A DNA stretch of 11,494 bases from CAYLLT01 sp964591605 (GTDB taxonomy: Bacteria; Planctomycetota; Phycisphaerae; UBA1845; PWPN01). Made by a program: the position numbers and the translations under genes. Positions 1-5,862 of this stretch are shown one piece after another (within the stretch, counting starts at the first letter, position 1; the number at the start of each line of letters is the position of its first letter). The notes below the pieces were generated by a model. The model saw only the letters and a list, made by a program, of their open reading frames with translations, was not told the DNA's origin and searched no databases. The stretch covers positions 1 to 11,494 of the forward strand of contig CAZQEN010000259.1 in the NCBI GenBank assembly GCA_964591605.1, in the 5' to 3' direction.

Positions 1-387
1 GAGAAAGTCCCCGGCCTCAGAGGGCCGGGGTGCGTCAGGAAGTGCATTAGGATTCCGCTTGATACGTGATCTATCCACCGACGCAGTCCTAAAAGCATCC
101 GCTAGCGCTGTATCAATCCGGGACGCGCTGTCCAACCGAAGGAGAAGAGCATCGACCCACAAGCGTTGCACATCCTCCGAAGCCTCCTCTCGTCTGGTGC
201 TTAGAAACGCTTTGATCGTTTGCTTATCCCCTTTGAGAATCTCATCACGCAGCTTGAGGTACGCATGACCCTTTCGAGTAGTTAAGTCCCCGTAGGCCGC
301 GACTAGATCGCCCTCTCTCTCCCATTGCGCTCTGCTTGGGACGGTCGTAAGGACAATCGCAATCGCTGCAATTGAAAACGCTTTCAT
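1..387 (-). CDS. Small secreted protein of unknown function, C-terminus beyond window
   Basis: The reading frame is open from an ATG at 387 to the left edge (129 codons, no stop), so the protein is incomplete. It starts MKAFSIAAIAIVLTTVPSRAQ, a short classical signal peptide with a likely cleavage after SRA, so the product should be exported. The mature part is charged and probably helical (for example LVAAYGDLTTRKGHAYLKLR), with no catalytic motif or family I recognise. A purine-rich ribosome site (GGGAAGGGG) lies just upstream. The start is 18 bases after the stop of the PAD gene on the same strand, so the two are very likely co-transcribed. Base composition is lower in GC than in the right half of the window (about 52% in the one 60-base line I counted), and AGA, CTA and TTA codons occur. 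It could be an accessory or substrate protein of the PAD, but nothing in it proves that. Confidence 0.72.
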   Translation of the reverse strand, partial: MKAFSIAAIAIVLTTVPSRAQWEREGDLVAAYGDLTTRKGHAYLKLRDEILKGDKQTIKAFLSTRREEASEDVQRLWVDALLLRLDSASRIDTALADAFRTASVDRSRIKRNPNALPDAPRPSEAGDFL

Positions 388-390
388 AAC

Positions 391-400
391 ACCCCTTCCC
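391..400 (-). promoter_or_regulatory. Ribosome binding site of the small secreted protein
   Basis: On the minus strand the sequence reads GGGAAGGGGT, ending three bases before the ATG at 387. It lies within the 18-base gap after the PAD stop codon. This supports the ATG at 387 as the start and independent re-initiation within an operon. Seen in sequence; the spacing is rather short. Confidence 0.5.
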
Positions 401-405
401 TTCTG

Positions 406-3400
406 TCACGGTGTGTTCCACCAGTGCACACTGGGAAGCACCCGAATCGCGTTCGTTCCGCAATGAACCTCGCCGGTCGCTCGGTGGTACCAGTGCCAGT
501 CGTTTACGTAACCTGGGTCAGCTAGACCAGCAGCGCTGAAGCTATTATGGATGTCGGCTGTGAATCGGTTTCCCAGACCAATCGGACCGTATGTGTTAGG
601 AGCCAAGAACGCCGTAGGTGCCACAAAAAGGCCATTAATCAGATCAACTGAGTAGGCCTCGGCGCTGGCCGGCACGGCCGCTCGGGTGCTGTCGTAAAAC
701 CACACGGGGACCCATAGATAATCGCTTGGGAATGTCAGCCCAAGCGAGGATTCGAGCATCGTACGGCTGGTAGATATCTGGGCCTCAACTGCGCTGTTGT
801 AGGTAGCGTTGGCCCACGCGCCAATTGTGCTGGTAGTCGAGACGACGGGATCATAGTGTGTGGCTGGATCGCAGGCACCGGACACACTCACAAGACAATC
901 GATTGTCTCGAGTGGTGGATCTGCCTGGAGGGGAGGCACCGCCAGTTCCCTTCCACCAAAGCCGTCGGTCCTCATCCCGTTAAGGATAGAGGTAGCCCTA
1001 GCGGGACTTGCCACGATCACATAGAACCCCTGGCTTCCTCCCCCCGGAATGAAGCTGAAGATCTCGTCTACATGTTGCACCGTCAGAAAAGACGTATTAA
1101 CAGCAACAGGTGACTGAGCGTCTTGTGACGCCAAGAACTGTACAACGCCCGTATTTGTCATTGTACCATGTACGATTCGGCCAAGCCGGTGGGATACTCC
1201 ACCAACAATTACCGGAGGGGATACCTCGAGATTACCGAAGGCGCTGGTCGTGTCCACAACTCCAACCGATGGGCATTCGAACCAGCCGAAGTCAAGACTG
1301 AGAAGCTCATGGAACGCGAATCCTTCCAGCCCTCTGTTCCGTGGCGAATCGAGAGCGACATGCATTCTCTGGTACGGTGCCTCTGTATACCCGATCTCGA
1401 TCTCATCCTGAATCCATCGATCCTCAAACCAATACGCTCCATTCGTTTCGGTGTACGCCAGACCGTTAATCGTGCGCACAGAGGGTCCGAGGTCGCTGAT
1501 GAAGGCAGAGTTATCGCCGTGTGGATCGATTAATGGATCGGAATGCAATTGGACAGCCAATATCGTTTGAGCATTCTGCGTGTGCGGAATCATGAGCCAA
1601 GGCGCGACACGCACCCGGACTGCATCGGGCATCACAACAGAACCACTGGGATCTTGTAGCTCCAGTCGCATGTCAACGTCGGCCGGTTGAAATCCAGATA
1701 ACGGAAATGAGAGGGTTTCAGAGTACAACACTGCGCCCCTTTCGACCAGGTGCGTAATCGTACGAGCTGTTACATTGGACGCAGCTCCTCCGGGATGCCC
1801 AACAACCAGCGCACCTATATAGTCGAGCCGCCCATTGCCGTTCAGGTCCTCGCCAGCATCAAGAAGACCGTTACCGTTTGCATCTTCCGTGGTATCAAGT
1901 ACGCCGTTGCCGTTAAAATCCTCGTGCACGTCGAGCCGGCCGTCACCGTCCAGATCTTCGCCAGCATCGAGTGTACCGTCGTGATCCGTATCCTCGTCTA
2001 CGTCGAGATGTCGGTCTCCATCCAGGTCCTCCGAAGCCCACACCCGCATACGGTCGACATTGGCACTGGCCCTGAGCCGAACCGACCAGGCGGGGGGTAG
2101 CCGAGGTATTGCGCGTAAACCCACATTGACCACAGCCATATCATTGTGGTCTGACGGTCCATCAACCCAGGCCGTATCCGCATCTACACCATCAAAAACG
2201 CGATATGGTGACCCCACCGATGGTATCGGAGCGGGTGTCGCTGGGGGAACAAAGGCTGGCGTCCACCCTGCAGCTGTCAAAAGCAGCGTGTCCGCAGTGT
2301 TATCGGCCACTAGCGCCCGCCAGCCCTGTGTGGTTCCGGCCGTGATTACCACATAACCACCTTGCCATTGATGTGGATACCACGCCTTGGTCGAGTCGGA
2401 AAGAGAACTACTATTCACGGCAGTAATGGAACCGTTTTCTTGATTGTCATCATCGCAATTGAACAGCACGATCGCGCCGCGAGTCAGCGTCCATGCATCT
2501 TCACCGCTCTCATCGTTATCGTCGATCACGTTATTCCGGTTCGTATCCACATCAAGATCAATCTTGATCACCGTCACGTTCACGCGGTCCAGGTCCTGGA
2601 AACCGTAATCAGTCCCGCCACCGTCCGGATCGATCTCCGCGGCAATGCTGTCGCCGCCCGGGCCGGGCGACGGTTTCAGGCCCTCCGCGTACAACGTGAG
2701 TATGCGCCCTTGGAACGGAAGTTGATCCACGTCGTAATCCCCCGGCGGGACATAATGGCCCGCAGGATTCAGGGCGATGCTGTCGGTGTTTCTGGCTGTC
2801 GGGGCATCGGCAGTCCAGAGCCGCATGTTGCCGCAGGGCAGATCATAGCCGGGCGGCGGACCAACGGCACTCGGATCGCACGGCTGGTCACCGGGATTGT
2901 AGTGAATCCGCAGCCGGGCGACACCCGCATCGACGGGGCTGCCGAGATCGATCACGACAGGGGTGAAATGGCCGCCGGGGATCTCCCAGTCGGCGTAATC
3001 CGGAATCCCGTCATCGTCCTCGTCGCCATCATTCACGCCGATCAGCTTGCCCGGATACTGAGGGCTGCCGGGGTACTCTTCGATGCGATCCTCATAGGGA
3101 CTGCGGTCTGGTGGGGCGAACCCGTTGGTGTTGTCGCTGTCGATGTCAACGTCCAGCGGTTGGACCACAAGGAATCGCGCTCGGGCTTCACGCACCCGGT
3201 TGCCGTCGAGCACGCCCCTCGCCGCCAGCGTCGCCTCGCCCGGTGCGATGCCCTCGACCATGAATACCCAGTCCCCGCGCGGCGCGTCGATTTTCAGGTA
3301 CAGCGGCACGATATCGTCATCTTCGCCGATCTCGGCCCAGCAATCCGAGCCGGGACATGGCTGGGTGCAACCCGGCCACACCGCCAGCACGCGCAAAGCG

Positions 3401-4203
3401 CCTCTTCCTCCCTTCAGATAGATTTGCAGTCTCGACCAGAATTCATTGTAGTCCACGGGCCCATTGGTCGGATACCAGGCCCCAGGCCACACCGGAGCCA
3501 TGTCGTCCGTCGCAACTCCCGCAGTGCAGACTGCGGACACCGGACTGGCATCGCTGCGGTCCTCGTCGACTTTATTCTCGTCGAAGTCGTTGTTCAGCCG
3601 GACCCTCACGGGTGGGTCTTGATCGCCCTGCTCGCCGCGGGGAGGGTTCGTCACACAGAGCCTCATATCGGTGACGCCAAATTGCCCCAAGGCCTCGATG
3701 GTGTTATCGCAGCGCAGCAATGCCGCATACCCCCTGCCGGCCCACAAGTCCTGGCGCGCCTTCCACGGCGCGCTGATATCCACGCTGACCGGCATATGGG
3801 GGCCGCCCAACTGAATGCTCGCCCGGTCGATGCATTGCTGCGCACCGCAGCACGAGCCCTGCGGACACGGCGGACCAGGCGTGGGCGGAATGGTTTCCGG
3901 GTAATAGACGGGGCAGTCGCTCTGCCAGAAAGCTGCGTTCTGGCTGACATCCAGGTAGTACCCGGGACTATCACCCGTATGCGTCGAAGCCGTCGTGCTG
4001 CAACCCGACCAGATCAGATCGGGGTTGAAGCAGATCGACCCCTCCGGACAGACCTGGTATGCACTTCCAGCTCTCAGGTTTTCAACGCTGCAGCAACACA
4101 AAACACCCGCCATCAATGCGTGTGTCCAGAGGCGACGCCGGCAGTCTCTATGAGCGCCCTGCGGCACTCGGCCTGATTCTAAAGGCAAAGTCGTGCCCTG
4201 CAT
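406..4203 (-). CDS. Secreted calcium-dependent peptidylarginine deiminase, modular
   Basis: Predicted to convert protein arginine to citrulline outside the cytoplasm. It has 1265 residues, against about 663 for animal PADs. Residues ~22-48 resemble a signal peptide (RRRLWTHALMAGVLCCC, possible cleavage after AGSA). Residues 50-540 are Cys-rich with Asp/Asn loops (NDGDEDDDGIPD at 391-402) and unlike PAD. A split PAD middle domain runs ~545-865: a calcium strand (VLFNCDDDN, 579-587), a ~79-residue insert (592-670), its partner (DHNDM, 685-689), then six 12-residue EF-hand-like repeats (725-796). The catalytic domain (~865-1265) has RWIQDEIEIGY with Asp933, DSPRNRG with Arg955/957, FGNLEVSPPV, HVDEIFSF with His1044/Asp1046, and GEVHCGT with Cys1248. 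These match human PAD4 Asp350, His471, Asp473 and Cys645 (numbering from memory). The start is fixed by GGAGGA 8 bases upstream. The domain call is near certain; activity and target are inferred. Confidence 0.93.
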   Translation of the reverse strand: MQGTTLPLESGRVPQGAHRDCRRRLWTHALMAGVLCCCSVENLRAGSAYQVCPEGSICFNPDLIWSGCSTTASTHTGDSPGYYLDVSQNAAFWQSDCPVYYPETIPPTPGPPCPQGSCCGAQQCIDRASIQLGGPHMPVSVDISAPWKARQDLWAGRGYAALLRCDNTIEALGQFGVTDMRLCVTNPPRGEQGDQDPPVRVRLNNDFDENKVDEDRSDASPVSAVCTAGVATDDMAPVWPGAWYPTNGPVDYNEFWSRLQIYLKGGRGALRVLAVWPGCTQPCPGSDCWAEIGEDDDIVPLYLKIDAPRGDWVFMVEGIAPGEATLAARGVLDGNRVREARARFLVVQPLDVDIDSDNTNGFAPPDRSPYEDRIEEYPGSPQYPGKLIGVNDGDEDDDGIPDYADWEIPGGHFTPVVIDLGSPVDAGVARLRIHYNPGDQPCDPSAVGPPPGYDLPCGNMRLWTADAPTARNTDSIALNPAGHYVPPGDYDVDQLPFQGRILTLYAEGLKPSPGPGGDSIAAEIDPDGGGTDYGFQDLDRVNVTVIKIDLDVDTNRNNVIDDNDESGEDAWTLTRGAIVLFNCDDDNQENGSITAVNSSSLSDSTKAWYPHQWQGGYVVITAGTTQGWRALVADNTADTLLLTAAGWTPAFVPPATPAPIPSVGSPYRVFDGVDADTAWVDGPSDHNDMAVVNVGLRAIPRLPPAWSVRLRASANVDRMRVWASEDLDGDRHLDVDEDTDHDGTLDAGEDLDGDGRLDVHEDFNGNGVLDTTEDANGNGLLDAGEDLNGNGRLDYIGALVVGHPGGAASNVTARTITHLVERGAVLYSETLSFPLSGFQPADVDMRLELQDPSGSVVMPDAVRVRVAPWLMIPHTQNAQTILAVQLHSDPLIDPHGDNSAFISDLGPSVRTINGLAYTETNGAYWFEDRWIQDEIEIGYTEAPYQRMHVALDSPRNRGLEGFAFHELLSLDFGWFECPSVGVVDTTSAFGNLEVSPPVIVGGVSHRLGRIVHGTMTNTGVVQFLASQDAQSPVAVNTSFLTVQHVDEIFSFIPGGGSQGFYVIVASPARATSILNGMRTDGFGGRELAVPPLQADPPLETIDCLVSVSGACDPATHYDPVVSTTSTIGAWANATYNSAVEAQISTSRTMLESSLGLTFPSDYLWVPVWFYDSTRAAVPASAEAYSVDLINGLFVAPTAFLAPNTYGPIGLGNRFTADIHNSFSAAGLADPGYVNDWHWYHRATGEVHCGTNAIRVLPSVHWWNTP
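1816..2031 (-). repeat. Six 36-bp repeats coding EF-hand-like calcium loops in the PAD
   Basis: Residues 725-796 of the PAD consist of six back-to-back 12-residue units of the form E-D-x-[DN]-G-[DN]-G-x-L-D-x-x, for example EDLDGDGRLDVH, EDFNGNGVLDTT and EDLNGNGRLDYI. The DNA period is 36 bases, with diverged codons between units. Asp/Asn at alternate positions is the pattern of calcium-binding loops in thrombospondin type 3 and dockerin-like proteins. The array sits between a segment resembling the animal PAD strand MDKVRVF (here VDRMRVW) and one resembling VEALAFP (here SETLSFP), so it is an insertion in the PAD middle domain. Confidence 0.85.
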
Positions 4204-4211
4204 GTGGCGGT

Positions 4212-4217
4212 TCCTCC
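4212..4217 (-). promoter_or_regulatory. Strong Shine-Dalgarno site of the PAD gene
   Basis: GGAGGA on the minus strand, 8 bases before the ATG at 4203. It selects this ATG over the downstream in-frame GTG (residue 13) and ATG (residue 31), giving the long, basic n-region of the signal peptide. Confidence 0.75.
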
Positions 4218-4271
4218 GGTGTAAGCATCGTCATTGCTGTTCCGTCATGGGCGTACACAGGCTCACTGCCA

Positions 4272-5294
4272 TCACTTGGAAGCATCACTTCCCCTGGCTC
4301 TCTGGGCGAGAAGAGCGTTCGATCTACGATCCTGTTCCGACGGTGTTGGAACGGTCAGATTCGCCATCTTCTCGCACTCGGCCGCAACGAGCGCCGTGGC
4401 GTCAGCGCGAAGCCGAAGAAACTTGAAGCCCCGGACCCAGGGGAAATGCTTCAAGAAGCCGGACAACTCCATGCGCTGGGTTCTGGGCGGGGCGGCGTGG
4501 GCCATGTACACTCGATCACCCTCCCGCACAATCAGACCCAGATGGTCACAGCCCAGGTGGCCGCCTGCCGAATCTCGAAGGACAAGCACCACGTCCCCGG
4601 TCTGGAGGTCACGCAGGATCTCGGGAACACGGTCGCCCGGGACGTAAACGTCGTGTACGACCTGTGCATCGGGGCTGCGATAGTCGGAGCCCTTGTACAC
4701 CGTTCGAACGTACGCGCTGCCTGGGGCCGCCGGGAACTCTTCAAACACCTTGGGGCGAACGACATGCGTAAAGGCTCGGGCGACAGGCGCCCCGACCGGA
4801 CCAAGGTCGCCGGTGACGTCATTGAGGAGCCACTTGTTCGCGGGCAGCCAGTCACCCAGGGTATGAAAGTTCCGGTTCCGGTAACCGACGACGCCGTCCT
4901 TATGCCGGAGCCGTTCGGAGATCAGGTAGTAGGAACGCCAATCCTGGGCCAGGCCCATGGCCAGCGCCCGTTCCACGACGACCACACAATCGGCCTCACT
5001 GAGCGAGAAACGCAGCGCATTGAGCCGAAAAGGCGTGCCGGTGGAACGCACGGCAAAGAATCCAGCGTTCTCTGATGGCGATGGTTCGCCGCTTTCGCCG
5101 CTCAAAAGCCGGCGGCGCAGATCGAGGTAATCTGCAAACTCGATGTTAGAGAGAGCAAACAACGGCTTGTCCTCCAGCTCCCGGTATCGTGCGATCTCCT
5201 CGCCGGTCAGGTCTGCCGCTTGAACAGAAAAACTGATGCCCAGGAAAGGCGCCACCCACCCCAGTTGTGCGATCTGCCGTCGTTGCACCATCAT
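4272..5294 (-). CDS. Secreted DUF1460 / NlpC-P60-like cell-wall amidase
   Basis: A 340-residue exported protein of the DUF1460 type, a branch of NlpC/P60-like cysteine peptidases for which N-acetylmuramyl-L-alanine amidase activity is known. Residues 1-26 (MMVQRRQIAQLGWVAPFLGI..SVQA) form a signal peptide, cleaved before ADLTGEE. Family landmarks in order are the cysteine in SEADCVVVVE (Cys103), YRNRNFHTLGDW (138-149), VHDVYVPG (213-220), QTGDVVLVL, and the histidine in CDHLGLI (His251); Cys and His are the likely catalytic pair. I chose ATG 5294 because GGGAGG lies 8 bases before it; a GTG at 5312 would add six residues without such a site. Its stop is 68 bases before the PAD start, on the same strand and without an obvious terminator, so it is probably the first gene of the operon. 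It may trim muropeptides or open the wall; a functional link to citrullination is inference. Confidence 0.82.
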   Translation of the reverse strand: MMVQRRQIAQLGWVAPFLGISFSVQAADLTGEEIARYRELEDKPLFALSNIEFADYLDLRRRLLSGESGEPSPSENAGFFAVRSTGTPFRLNALRFSLSEADCVVVVERALAMGLAQDWRSYYLISERLRHKDGVVGYRNRNFHTLGDWLPANKWLLNDVTGDLGPVGAPVARAFTHVVRPKVFEEFPAAPGSAYVRTVYKGSDYRSPDAQVVHDVYVPGDRVPEILRDLQTGDVVLVLRDSAGGHLGCDHLGLIVREGDRVYMAHAAPPRTQRMELSGFLKHFPWVRGFKFLRLRADATALVAAECEKMANLTVPTPSEQDRRSNALLAQRARGSDASK

Positions 5295-5302
5295 CGTTGC
5301 CG

Positions 5303-5308
5303 CCTCCC
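5303..5308 (-). promoter_or_regulatory. Shine-Dalgarno site deciding the DUF1460 start
   Basis: GGGAGG on the minus strand, 8 bases before ATG 5294. It overlaps codons that would be translated if the in-frame GTG at 5312 were used, which argues for the ATG. Confidence 0.7.
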
Positions 5309-5350
5309 GCACGCGCAGAGGATGACCCTTGCACCCCTGGCGCCTGATTG

Positions 5351-5406
5351 GAGTTGAGGAGTTGAGGAGTTGAGGAGTTGAGGAGTTGAGGAGTTGAGGA
5401 GTTGAG
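5351..5406. repeat. Seven perfect tandem copies of an 8-bp unit
   Basis: The unit gagttgag (CTCAACTC on the minus strand) occurs seven times without a mismatch, followed by a partial copy. It lies 57 bases upstream of the DUF1460 start and about 45 bases downstream of the predicted transcription start, so it would be part of the leader RNA. Perfect short tandem repeats are prone to copy-number change by slipped-strand pairing. Because it is non-coding here, a change would alter leader length or structure rather than a reading frame. Confidence 0.95.
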
Positions 5407-5455
5407 GACCAGCCAGAGGCCCGTGCCGGGCCTTCACTCGCTCAGCTTAAGATCT

Positions 5456-5484
5456 AATCTACACTAGGATTATCGGAAGGTCAA
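5456..5484 (-). promoter_or_regulatory. Predicted sigma70-type promoter of the amidase-PAD operon
   Basis: On the minus strand TTGACC (5484-5479) is separated by exactly 17 bases from TAGATT (5461-5456), inside a locally AT-rich stretch. Transcription would begin near 5449, giving a leader of about 155 bases that includes the 8-bp repeat array. Consensus matches are 5/6 and 4/6. The call rests on sequence match only. Confidence 0.55.
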
Positions 5485-5601
5485 ACGATTTTTCCTGCCA
5501 TGCGCGGCCTTGCGGGTTATTCTGTCCCTAAGCCCTTCTGTTGAAATGATTTAACACTATGCAGTTTTTATTCGAATTCTGATCGTGGTGGCTGGAGCCA
5601 G

Positions 5602-5802
5602 GGCTCTTTTCACTCCGACCGCGTGCTGGGCGTCCACATCCTCGGCCCGCGGGCTGGCGACCTGATCGCCGAGGCCGCCGTCGCGATTGAATTCGGCGCC
5701 AGCAGCGAAGACCTCGCCCGATCCAGTCACGCCCACCCTACGCTGGCCGAGACAATCAAAGAAGCCGCCCTGGCCGTCGACGGCCGGGCCATTCACGCGT
5801 AG
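5602..5802 (+). pseudogene. Orphan C-terminal fragment of dihydrolipoamide dehydrogenase
   Basis: The plus-strand frame reads FHSDRVLGVHILGPRAGD..., then IEFGASSEDLARSSHAHPT, LAETIKEAALAVDG and a TAG at 5800-5802. This is the dimerisation-domain end of dihydrolipoamide dehydrogenase, the FAD/NAD subunit of 2-oxo acid dehydrogenase complexes. The His and Glu of the HAHPTLxE signature are still present. Only about 65 of some 465 residues remain. The FAD site, CxxxxC disulfide and NAD domain are absent upstream, where homology stops abruptly and an AT-rich stretch begins. No plausible start or ribosome site lies just ahead. I read it as a remnant left when the left-hand operon, or another segment, was inserted or the gene was deleted. 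The remaining frame has no internal stop, so the event may be fairly recent. Confidence 0.85.
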
Positions 5803-5862
5803 CCTTGCCAAAGTGCCTCGACTGACCCGGCGCTTGGCTGTCTCGGGGCAACGCGACTCCTA

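Noticed and set aside
1816..2031. 36-base periodicity resembling a CRISPR array
   Set aside because: There are no unique spacers. The period is twelve codons of a continuous reading frame coding calcium-loop repeats.
2362..4176. Long plus-strand open frame opposite the PAD gene (604 codons)
   Set aside because: It is fully antisense to a gene with clear domains. Its translation is low-complexity Arg/Val/Ile-rich text with no family, and it has no upstream ribosome site; GC-rich coding DNA commonly leaves such frames open.
4059..5075. Plus-strand open frame of 338 codons opposite the DUF1460 amidase
   Set aside because: The opposite strand has a signal peptide, family motifs and a Shine-Dalgarno site. 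This frame has none of these and crosses the amidase-PAD junction.
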